DNA of 12,544 bases from Candidatus Omnitrophota bacterium (GTDB taxonomy: Bacteria; Hinthialibacterota; Hinthialibacteria; Hinthialibacterales; JAKPRU01): contig JAKPRU010000184.1 of NCBI GenBank assembly GCA_029557025.1, positions 1-12,544 on the forward strand. Reading direction: 5' to 3'. Below are positions 1 through 7,100 of the stretch, piece after piece (positions within the stretch are counted from its first letter, which is position 1; every line of letters starts with the position of its first letter). The notes below the pieces were generated by a model. It ran no database searches and was not told where the DNA came from. It was given only the letters and a program-made list of their open reading frames with translations. The position numbers and the translations under genes were made by a program.

Positions 1-120
1 ATGCCTTCTGTCGGCCGAACACCGAGATTTCCTCCGGGGGGTCTTATCAAGATCGGATTGTATTGGGAATCTCATTCATGCAGGTAGTATGCACCCCTAT
101 CCCGCCCACCGAAAGGAACC

Positions 121-155
121 GGGAATCCGATGCCTCATGGAATCTCCCTTTTTTT
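121..155 (+). terminator. Probable intrinsic terminator of an upstream gene
   Basis: GGGA (121-124) can pair with TCCC (145-148). Inside it, TCC (126-128) pairs with GGA (139-141) and ATG (130-132) with CAT (136-138) around a three-base loop, leaving one bulged G and a small internal loop. Seven T residues (149-155) follow directly. That is the form of a Rho-independent terminator reading left to right, so a gene on the plus strand probably ends at or before the left edge. Confidence 0.5.
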
Positions 156-185
156 CCAATACGGTGCGCTTTATGCTGAGTATGT

Positions 186-194
186 TGCTATAAT
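186..194 (+). promoter_or_regulatory. Extended -10 promoter element
   Basis: TGCTATAAT is a perfect TATAAT hexamer preceded by the TG of an extended -10. No good -35 box lies 16-18 bases upstream, which extended -10 promoters tolerate. It lies 35 bases before the ATG at 230 and just after the probable terminator, which suits a promoter for the small acidic gene. GAGG at 215-218 is the likely ribosome site. Confidence 0.5.
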
Positions 195-229
195 GGTGTG
201 TCGAAACGTATGCTGAGGGATTAGAAAAC

Positions 230-604
230 ATGGCCAGGAAAAATAAGCCGACTCACTATCTCAACCCCATGGATATGTCGGTCGAGATCCCTTTACTGGA
301 ACTTGTACAGTTGGAGGTGTCTTTGCTGAAACTAATCCAGACTCTCCATGAGGCCGGAATCGAAGCGGTCCATCGCCAGATTTCGGAAATGTCTCCGAAA
401 GAGGACCCCGCACTCCTGATTGAGGGAGCCGCGGAAATCTATAACGAAATCGTCGAAAAACAGCAGGAAATGCTGGATGATTTCCTGAGTGACGCGATGG
501 AAGATGAAGAGTCGCCGGATGAGATCGGCGAGGAAGACGAAAAGGAACTGGAGGAATTCTTCCTCGAAAACGAAAAAGATTCTCCCTCCTCCACAATGCA
601 CTGA
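230..604 (+). CDS. Small acidic protein of unknown function
   Basis: This is a 124-residue soluble protein that I do not recognise. The ATG at 230 follows a GAGG ribosome site and an extended -10 promoter at suitable distances. The N-terminus is basic (MARKNKP). Residues 15-80 look helical with regular Leu/Ile spacing. Residues 82-117 are very rich in Asp and Glu and would be disordered or act as an acidic tail. There is no signal peptide, membrane segment, Cys pair or catalytic motif. It has its own promoter and is separated from the next gene by 139 bases that carry another weak promoter, so it may be a single-gene unit. The charge pattern would fit a small adaptor or chaperone-like protein, but nothing in the sequence shows this. 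Coding status is likely from the start signals and composition. Confidence 0.65.
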   Translation: MARKNKPTHYLNPMDMSVEIPLLELVQLEVSLLKLIQTLHEAGIEAVHRQISEMSPKEDPALLIEGAAEIYNEIVEKQQEMLDDFLSDAMEDEESPDEIGEEDEKELEEFFLENEKDSPSSTMH

Positions 605-683
605 AAAGCATCTCCCCCATAAAACAAGATTCTCTTTCCTCGGACTCTCTACGGGTTTCATTTGTTCTATCCGTCCCATCCCC

Positions 684-713
684 TTTCAAGCCCCGCTCAT
701 CTCAGGATACAAT
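684..713 (+). promoter_or_regulatory. Weak promoter candidate for the binding-protein pair
   Basis: TACAAT (708-713) matches five of six -10 bases. The upstream TTTCAA (684-689, 18-base spacer) is a poor -35. It lies 30 bases before the ATG at 744, and AGGAG (732-736) follows as a good ribosome site. Confidence 0.3.
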
Positions 714-743
714 GCGATGTTTCTCTCAATCAGGAGCACAAAA

Positions 744-1670
744 ATGAATCGATTGCGAATTCTTGGAGCGCTGTCGCTCTGTTTTCTGCTCGCCTCCTGC
801 GGCGCGAAAGAAGAATACAAATACCTCGTGGGATTCTCTCAATGCAATCTTGCGGAACCGTGGCGTCAGGCGATGAATGCCGCCGTGAAGAAAGAAGCCG
901 CTAACCACCCCGACATGAAAATCATCTATGCCGATGCGCACCAGGATAACGATGAACAGGTCTCCCAGATCCGTAGTTTCCTGACCCAGAAAATCGACCT
1001 GCTGATGGTCTCTCCCAATGAGGCTGCTCCGCTGACGCCGGCGGTCCGAGAGGTCTATAACGCCGGCATTCCGGTGGTGGTCATTGACCGGGCGATTGCA
1101 GGGGATTCCTACACTTGTTTTGTGGGTGGAGACAACAAAGAAATCGGTCGCAAAGCGGGCGAATTCATCGCGGAAGTTCTCCAGGGGAAAGGGAACATTG
1201 TCGAAATCAAGGGCCTCGCGGGGTCACCTCCCGCAATTGATCGCAGTCTCCCGATGCGTGAGGTCCTTGCGCGGTATCCTGACATAAAAATCATCGCCGA
1301 ATTTGAGGCGCGCTGGTTGCGCGATGAGGCGAATCAGCAGTTCCCCTCCGTCCTTCAGGCAAATGAGGATATTGACCTGGTCTATGCGCACAACGACCCC
1401 ATGGCCATGGGAGCCTACCTGGCGGCGAAAAATGTCGGACGGGAGAAAGACATTCTGTTCATCGGCGTGGACGGTCTGCCGGGACCGGACGGCGGTGCGA
1501 AAATGGTCCTGGATGGCATCCTGACCGCGACCTTCTATTATCCGAACTGCGGCAAGGAAGCCGTGCAGATCGCCGCAAAAATCCTCAACGGCGAAACAGT
1601 CGAGAAAAACATCTCCCTGGATACACCTGTCATTACTAAAGAGAATGCACAGCAATTCTATCAGCCATGA
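744..1670 (+). CDS. RbsB-like sugar-binding lipoprotein (Peripla_BP_4)
   Basis: A 308-residue type I periplasmic binding protein, expected to be lipid-anchored and to bind a sugar in the cleft between two lobes. The ATG at 744 is chosen because AGGAG (732-736) precedes it and it begins a clean lipoprotein signal: basic NRLR, a hydrophobic stretch, and lipobox LASC with Cys19. The frame is open further upstream but without a better start. Family marks are VGFSQCN (29-35), VSPNEAAPLTP (89-99), the DR pair (115-116), GGDN (128-131), AIDR (164-167), the VYAHNDPMAMGAY stretch (213-225) and GVDGLPGPDGG (241-251). The VSPNEA, HNDPMA and YYPNCGKEA segments recall, from memory, the binding domains fused to hybrid histidine kinases of Bacteroidetes more than E. 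coli RbsB, so a sensing role is possible. It lies 51 bases before a second binding protein and no permease or ATPase gene is present. The fold is certain; the ligand is unknown. Confidence 0.9.
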   Translation: MNRLRILGALSLCFLLASCGAKEEYKYLVGFSQCNLAEPWRQAMNAAVKKEAANHPDMKIIYADAHQDNDEQVSQIRSFLTQKIDLLMVSPNEAAPLTPAVREVYNAGIPVVVIDRAIAGDSYTCFVGGDNKEIGRKAGEFIAEVLQGKGNIVEIKGLAGSPPAIDRSLPMREVLARYPDIKIIAEFEARWLRDEANQQFPSVLQANEDIDLVYAHNDPMAMGAYLAAKNVGREKDILFIGVDGLPGPDGGAKMVLDGILTATFYYPNCGKEAVQIAAKILNGETVEKNISLDTPVITKENAQQFYQP

Positions 1671-1721
1671 CCGTTCAAACTCGTCCAAACGATCCATTTC
1701 GAAAGGAGAAAAAACATAGAG

Positions 1722-3044
1722 ATGACCGGTAAGCAAGAAAGGGTACAGTCAAGAAGGGCGTTTCTGAGTCTGGCCGCAGTGAGCGCCGCGGGCCTGGTCG
1801 GTTCCTCCTGCGCGCGATCCGGCGGTGTGACGGCGCGAAAACAGACAGCCGTTTCGTTGCGCCATGAAGTACCGCTCGGAGAATCCGTTGAGCGAGCGGT
1901 GGAGCAATTCAATACTTCCCGTGACGATATTCACGTCACAATGCAGTTCCTGAATGGGGATCTGGATTGGGAGTATGAGGTCAAACATCTTGAGGAAGTT
2001 CCCTTCTGGTACACGGAGGGCGGGCCGGCGGATATTTACTATGGTCGCTCAACCGGCTGGGCGCACGCTGCGGATGCCGGACTGATTATTCCACTGGATG
2101 ACTACCTGGATTCCTCGACTGCTCTCAAGCGCGATGATTTCCACCGCAGTCGTTACGGCAAAGCGCTGGACACCGGGACATATCGCGGGAAACTCTGGGG
2201 GATTCCCCTGATCGCGGATACCTACGGCTTATTCTGTAACATGGACTTGTTCCGTGCCGCCGGACTCGAACGACTGCCGGCAACATGGGAAGAAACACTT
2301 TTCTTCGCCCAGCAAATGACACGCGATACGAACGGCGACGGAAAACTCGACCGTTTCGGCTATCAACAGTGCTCTTTTCAATATCCGTTACAAGTGATCG
2401 GTATGGGATTACCTTTTATAGATATGCAAAATAAGCGTGTGCTGCTCGACAGCGACCTGGGTGTCGAATCCCTGGACCTGTACCGTCGTCTGCTGGCGTT
2501 CTCCCCGCCGCACGCGGATTTCGAGCGTGGCGATACCGGCATGAAAATGAGCACACCGGATGGAACTTATGGGATGTATAGTCATCTGAACTACGAGGTG
2601 GCTCCGGTTCCCGCGGGACGGATTCATGTCAATACCTACGGCCACAGCGATGCCGCATACGGATTCTGTATCTCTGCCGAGTCCGACAAGCGCCGGCAGG
2701 ATGCCGCCTGGAAAATAATCGAGTATCTGATGACCGAAGAGGTCTACTTCGACACGGTAGAGGAAATCCAGCATCTGCCGATCCGCAACTCCATCCGCAC
2801 AGGTGAGCGATTCGATGCCTATCTCAAAAAGCATCCACACCTGCGAACCTTTGTGGAAGAGTATGAATGGGCGGTGGCGCGTCCCTGTGTCCCGGAATAT
2901 CGTTACCTGGAAAGTGTAATGCGTAACGTGCTGCTACCGGTCCAGGAGAAGGGCGGTTTATCATTAACCAAAGATCAGTTGCGCGAGATTTTGAAAAGAG
3001 AATCGGCACGCATCAACGAGCGTTTGGCCAGGGCCACATGGTAA
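1722..3044 (+). CDS. ABC-type solute-binding protein (SBP_bac_1), Tat-type signal
   Basis: A 440-residue extracellular binding protein of the maltose/glycerol-phosphate type, expected to deliver an oligosaccharide or polyol to an importer. The ATG follows AAAGGAG (1702-1708). The N-terminus has SRRAFL (10-15), a twin-arginine motif, then Ala/Leu-rich residues and Cys30. The bases of a lipobox are imperfect (GSSC, with Gly at -3), so Tat export is clearer than lipidation. Family features are ADIYYG (103-108), IIPLDDYL (122-129), GKLWGIPL (156-163), a DTNGDGKLD loop (202-210) of the EF-hand-like kind common in these proteins, and AAWKIIEYLM (328-337). The length is normal. Its neighbour upstream is an RbsB-like protein, and the next gene is on the other strand, so no transport operon surrounds it. 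The two genes are probably cotranscribed. The transported sugar cannot be told from sequence. Confidence 0.9.
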   Translation: MTGKQERVQSRRAFLSLAAVSAAGLVGSSCARSGGVTARKQTAVSLRHEVPLGESVERAVEQFNTSRDDIHVTMQFLNGDLDWEYEVKHLEEVPFWYTEGGPADIYYGRSTGWAHAADAGLIIPLDDYLDSSTALKRDDFHRSRYGKALDTGTYRGKLWGIPLIADTYGLFCNMDLFRAAGLERLPATWEETLFFAQQMTRDTNGDGKLDRFGYQQCSFQYPLQVIGMGLPFIDMQNKRVLLDSDLGVESLDLYRRLLAFSPPHADFERGDTGMKMSTPDGTYGMYSHLNYEVAPVPAGRIHVNTYGHSDAAYGFCISAESDKRRQDAAWKIIEYLMTEEVYFDTVEEIQHLPIRNSIRTGERFDAYLKKHPHLRTFVEEYEWAVARPCVPEYRYLESVMRNVLLPVQEKGGLSLTKDQLREILKRESARINERLARATW

Positions 3045-3132
3045 ACAAGGCCGGATTGTTCATCTGGCACGCTTGCGCAGCCGGGTGACCTGCCTGGAAT
3101 GGCGTCTGCACCGGGCGGAAACAACCCTTGAA

Positions 3133-3168
3133 CGGTCTGGATCAACCCTCCGGACCGGAGAAGTTTAA
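3133..3168 (+). terminator. Stem-loop, possible terminator of the binding-protein unit
   Basis: CGGTCTGGA (3133-3141) pairs with TCCGGACCG (3149-3157) over nine positions (one G-U) around a seven-base loop. Only a short T run (3164-3166) follows, so termination would be weak. It sits 88 bases after the stop of the second binding protein. The rest of the 3045-3283 gap holds no gene I can support. Confidence 0.4.
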
Positions 3169-3283
3169 CACAAGAAAAACTCACTAATTTCCAAACGGAG
3201 CTGTCTCATTGTACTTAACACATTCCTGGGGGGTATACATACGCATAAGGAGTTCTGCAACGTGCCCGCAATCGCCAATCGCT

Positions 3284-3895
3284 TCATCCCGTCCGGTAAA
3301 CATGCAGAATTTCGTCCAGGCATTCGACGAAGAAGCCGACGATGGCCGGATCAAAATGCGTCCCGGAATTCTCGCGAAGGATCTGAATACTTCGGTCGAT
3401 GCGGATAGGTTCCTTGTAGCATCGACTCCCAACCAGGGCGTCGAACACATCAATCACCGAGATAATCCGCGCTTCCAGGGGTATTTTTTCGCCCTGAAGC
3501 CCCGATGGGTATCCCGCTCCATCCCACCGTTCATGATGACTCAACGCAATCCGCGCCGCCATGCGAACCAACGGGACATCGGAATCTCCCAGGATCTCCG
3601 CGCCGACAGTGGTATGCCGCTTCGAGATCTCGTATTCCTCCGGTGTCAGCGGCCCCGGCTTGAGCAGAACCGCTTCCGGCACGGCGATCTTGCCGATGTC
3701 ATGGGCCAGGCCGGCGTACCCGATCATCGTAACCTGGTGTTCCATCCAGCCGATATGCCGGGCGATGATCCGGCTGCACAGGCTGATCCGGCGCAAATGG
3801 ACCGGAACATCGGGATCGCGACATTCGGCCACACCGGCAAGCCGAATCAGATATTCCGTCAGGTGATCTTCCACGTTGTGCGGTTCCATTCCCAT
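3284..3895 (-). CDS. HD-GYP domain c-di-GMP phosphodiesterase
   Basis: A 203-residue cytoplasmic protein that is almost entirely one HD-GYP domain, the class that hydrolyses cyclic di-GMP to pGpG or GMP with a two- or three-metal centre. The set of ligands and signature residues is complete: His33 (in the position usually within TGxH, here VPVH), HD at 65-66 with Lys69 (HDIGK), His94, HH at 120-121, GYP at 128-130 and Asp149. The typical LLKPGPLTPEEYE segment (77-89) and HFDP (180-183) are also present, so it should be active. There is no receiver, PAS or membrane domain, so input must come from expression or a partner. No Shine-Dalgarno lies before the ATG at 3895, and the start codon is inside a long hairpin. 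An ATG two codons in is an alternative start. The gene is convergent with the binding proteins and divergent from the secreted NHL protein. Confidence 0.93.
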   Translation of the reverse strand: MGMEPHNVEDHLTEYLIRLAGVAECRDPDVPVHLRRISLCSRIIARHIGWMEHQVTMIGYAGLAHDIGKIAVPEAVLLKPGPLTPEEYEISKRHTTVGAEILGDSDVPLVRMAARIALSHHERWDGAGYPSGLQGEKIPLEARIISVIDVFDALVGSRCYKEPIRIDRSIQILRENSGTHFDPAIVGFFVECLDEILHVYRTG

Positions 3896-3945
3896 GGTCA
3901 GGGTATTCTAAGTCGTCCAATCTAAAAGGAATACCCAGGCCATGG
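3892..3945 (-). promoter_or_regulatory. Hairpin over the HD-GYP start codon, with an 11-codon upstream ORF
   Basis: Positions 3892-3907 pair with 3930-3945 over 16 positions (14 Watson-Crick, one G-U, one A-A mismatch) around a 22-base loop. On the minus strand both arms carry CCATGG. The distal copy holds the HD-GYP start (3895). The proximal copy holds an ATG (3943) that begins an in-frame reading frame of 11 codons, MAWVFLLDWTT, ending in TAG at 3910-3908, 12 bases before the gene start. No good ribosome site lies before either ATG. The pairing is plain in the sequence; control of translation is inferred. Confidence 0.45.
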
Positions 3946-4025
3946 CCGACAACAAGAACCGTTCCTGCGTTTTTTTGGCTTTCTCGAAACCTAAAGGTCC
4001 TTGAGATCCGGACGATAATCGTAGA

Positions 4026-4160
4026 AAGTATGTGGGACGCCGCATACTTGTTTTGTATTGGACTGCTCTTTGAGGCCGCTATATCGGGGCGCGGCAATGG
4101 CCGGTGGGATGGATCCCGCCGCCCAGGGACGGGGTGAAATCCTGTGCAGGAGACACGCGC
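4026..4160 (+). promoter_or_regulatory. Structured 5' leader of the secreted NHL-repeat gene
   Basis: Four possible stems are packed in 125 bases. 4026-4035 pairs with 4040-4049 (ten positions, GACG tetraloop) and is followed by GTTTTGT. 4075-4079 pairs with 4091-4095. 4099-4109 pairs with 4114-4124 (one C-C mismatch, one G-U, TGGA tetraloop). CAGG (4124-4127) pairs with CCTG (4141-4144), competing with the previous stem for C4124. The same CCTG/TCCT segment can instead pair with AGGA (4148-4151) in the ribosome site AGGAG (4148-4152), which lies eight bases before the ATG. The two pairings exclude each other. I did not find a clear sigma-70 promoter. Confidence 0.4.
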
Positions 4161-7100
4161 ATGTACGCCGCCGCCCACCCCCAATGTCAGCCCCGTTCGC
4201 GGATACACTCCCTGATCATCGTATTCCTGACAATTCTATTCCTTCTCTGGGCGGCCCATGTTGCCTCCGGCCAGGCACCCAATTCTTATTCCATATTGAA
4301 TTTCGCCGGTTCGGGCGTCGCCGGATTCGCAGGCGATGGCTCCCCGGCAGTCGAGGCCCGTTTCAATACCCCCTGGAACGCCGCTGTTGATCCCGACGGG
4401 AATATTTTTATTACAGATCGCGACAACAACCGTATTCGCCGGATCGACCGCAGGGGCATTGTGAGTACCTACGCGGGCAACGGATTCCCCTCGTTTTCCG
4501 GTGACGGCGGACCCGCGACCGATGCCTCGCTTAACAAACCGAAAGGTGTCGCCGCGCTGGCAGACGGCTCCATTCTCATCGCAGATACCGATAATCACTG
4601 CATCCGAAAAGTTGACCGAAACGGCATTATCACCACCTTTGCGGGTATCGGTCGCTTCGCGGGTGTCGGTGGTGAGGTTGTCCCCGCCACGGAAGCTTTG
4701 TTCAAAATGCCTGCCGACCTCGCGGTGGATGCAACCGGAAATGTGTATGTGGTAGACAGTTCCAATTTCCGCATCCGCGTTGTGGATACCTCCGGCATGG
4801 TGCGGACCATCGCCGGTGTCGGAGGTACTGAGTTCGGCTACGCGGGAGACGGGGGACCGGCCACCGAAGCATTGCTTCTTTACCCGTCCGGCATCGATCT
4901 GGACCGCCAGGGCAACATCTACATCGTGGACCAATTCAATAGCGTCGTCCGCAAAGTCGACACAAACGGAATCATTACAACCATCGCCGGAATCGGTCAA
5001 CAAAACGGATTTTCGGGAGATGGCGGACCGGCAACACAAGCCAAGATGACCTATCCGCAGGATGTGTTGATCGATGATCGCGGAAATATCCTCATCAGTG
5101 ATTACAAAAACCACCGCATCCGTCGCGTGGACCCAGACGGAATCATTGAAACCATTGCCGGAATCGGCAAAAACGGCTATTTCGGCGATGGCGGACCGGC
5201 GCTCCTGGCTTGGCTCAATAATCCGGTCGGACTGGTACTGTACAGCCAGGATAGTTTTCTGGTTGTGGATTCCCTAAACCACCGGATTCGGGAAGTAACG
5301 CTTCGCGATCTCTCCCAGACTCCGACACAAACCCCGACCTCGACACGAACTCCCACACCGACAGCAACCTGGACACCGACCCCACGACCGTCCAATACGC
5401 CGACGAATACCCCTACACCGCTGCCGGTGAATCAGCTCGCTCCCGGTATCACTCCGGGCCGAACGGGTATCTACTACACAAATACAAACCGGGTATACAT
5501 TCCGGTGGAACCGAAACAGGGAACGGTTCGTGTGGTTCTTTCCTCTACGGAGAACGGCAGCGGCCCCCTGTCGATCAATGATACGCTTGCGTTGGATGTA
5601 CAGAGACCGGACGGAACCGTCGCGAACGCAACCGTTACATTCAGCGCCGCCAACCCCGTCCGACCGGCGGAAAATGTCACCAGCCTTTTCCAGAAGGGCG
5701 AACACCTCGTTACCGTTCGCCTCTCCAATTTGACAACGGATACCGGAACCGAACCGCAAACCAATACGCCCGTTTGGGTGGCATTGCTGCTGGCCCCGGA
5801 GATTCGTAATATACCCGACCTGCGGCTCATCGTCGGCGAAGACCTGACCGCGGCGCTCGATCTGGATGACTATGTTGTGGATCGGGATTCCGGTCAGGCG
5901 GGAGTGAATTGGACTTATGAAATAAAGGGAGCGGTTCGTGATCTCACCATTAACGATCAGAATGTGGTCTCCGTCCGTGCGGCCGCAACCCCGGCGGAAG
6001 GCTCCATTATTTTCAGGGCTACTGATGGGGTATTCTCCGCGAGCGATGAAGTGGTTGTGAAAACATCTACATTTTTGATCAATCCCTTCCTAAAAGATCC
6101 CGCGGCCTTATTGGAGGATTATTGTTTCATTACGCCGTATTCGATGTACAACCAGATGCTCCCGAACGGCGTGTATGCCGCGGATATTCCTTTTTCTGCA
6201 ACGTTTACAACCGGTCGGGGTCTGGAAGCCGCGAATGTGGCGCGTGGTCAGGCCTATTTCTTCAGCACCTTTCCCGGGGGACTGGTAAAAGACCCGGTTC
6301 CCGTCAGCCTCCGAGCCTATCGAATGAACAATTGGAAAGACCGGGATGGAGCGGTGATTTATGTATCCTCCTGCATTCCACCGATCGGCGGCGATGCGGC
6401 GGAAGACTACGATTTTTCCGCGCTGACGCTCGGATCGACGTCCTGGATGGTCGGCTTGAGCGGTGGCGGAACGGCTCGTTTGGGCGATATTCCTGTATCC
6501 CTGGACCCGTCGGCCACGGATGGTCACGGATTGCTGGTCACGGTCGCTCCCGGAAAGAATGTCCTCCTGATGACACCGTATATCGAGACCGGCCAGGGTA
6601 CAGTTACGATTCAGGGATACTTCGCGGCCGAGAATCCTGTTGAACCCCGCGATCTGCCGGATATTTCGATCGGATTGTTTGCCGACAGTTCCAACCTTTC
6701 CATCAATACAATTACCGCTGACGAGATTCAAGGCGGCGCGCAATATCAGCTCGTCTCGAGTACTTATGACAGCCCCACGGATCTCCTGCAGGGAGTGATC
6801 CAGATTTCGGCCAGAACCTATGCGCGTGGAACCGCGTATGTCTACATCGACAACATCCGTGTCTACCGGAGCGCACGGAAAACGGATCGCGCTCTGGGTA
6901 AGACCGAAATCGACACGGGGCCGTTCGACGGAACCTTTGAGTCCGCCCTGCTGGGATTGGGAGACATGGTACAGATCGACCCCACGAATACGAGCGGCGG
7001 CGAGGCCTATCTCACTCTGCTATACAACCATGATCTGTTTGCCGGTGGGCGGGCACAGTCGATGATCCTGAACTTGACCGATCCTCTCGGATACGTGCGA

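Noticed and set aside
1..193. Two overlapping plus frames are open from the left edge (to 176-ish and to 193)
   Set aside because: Neither reads like a conserved protein, both run across the probable terminator at 121-155, and no start can be seen. I see nothing else in 1-120 worth calling.
489..743. Upstream extension of the RbsB-like protein to an ATG at 489
   Set aside because: It overlaps the acidic gene in another frame and would place the lipoprotein signal in the middle of the protein. The ATG at 744 has a ribosome site and starts the signal exactly.
2975..3184. 69-codon minus-strand frame across the end of the second binding protein
   Set aside because: Mostly antisense to a certain gene, with no ribosome site and no protein-like pattern.
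3184..3453. 89-codon minus-strand frame continuing past the HD-GYP stop in another frame
   Set aside because: The HD-GYP domain is complete at its own stop, so a frameshifted tail is not needed; the extra residues show no domain.
4026..4049. GEMM (c-di-GMP) riboswitch, suggested by GTGGGACGC beside an HD-GYP gene
   Set aside because: The conserved GCAAACC and the GGCCUA/GGUAGCCGGGUUACC parts are missing; the GGGACGC lies in a simple hairpin.
4099..4160. Cobalamin or c-di-AMP riboswitch
   Set aside because: Only the GGUGAAA..CC-like core is present. The cobalamin B12 box (GCCACUG, GGGAAG, GAAGACCUGCC) and the c-di-AMP CAGCUAACC..CGUAGGC end are not found before the ATG, so I did not name a class.
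4104..4160. ATG at 4104 as start of the NHL protein
   Set aside because: It lacks a ribosome site, its 19 extra residues are not signal-like, and AGGAG is placed for the ATG at 4161.
4236..5114. 292-codon minus-strand frame antisense to the NHL repeats
   Set aside because: Its length comes from the repeated codon pattern of the plus-strand blades; the product has no recognisable features.
6108..6743. 211-codon minus-strand frame inside the NHL gene
   Set aside because: Antisense shadow of a well-supported coding region with no start signal or domain.
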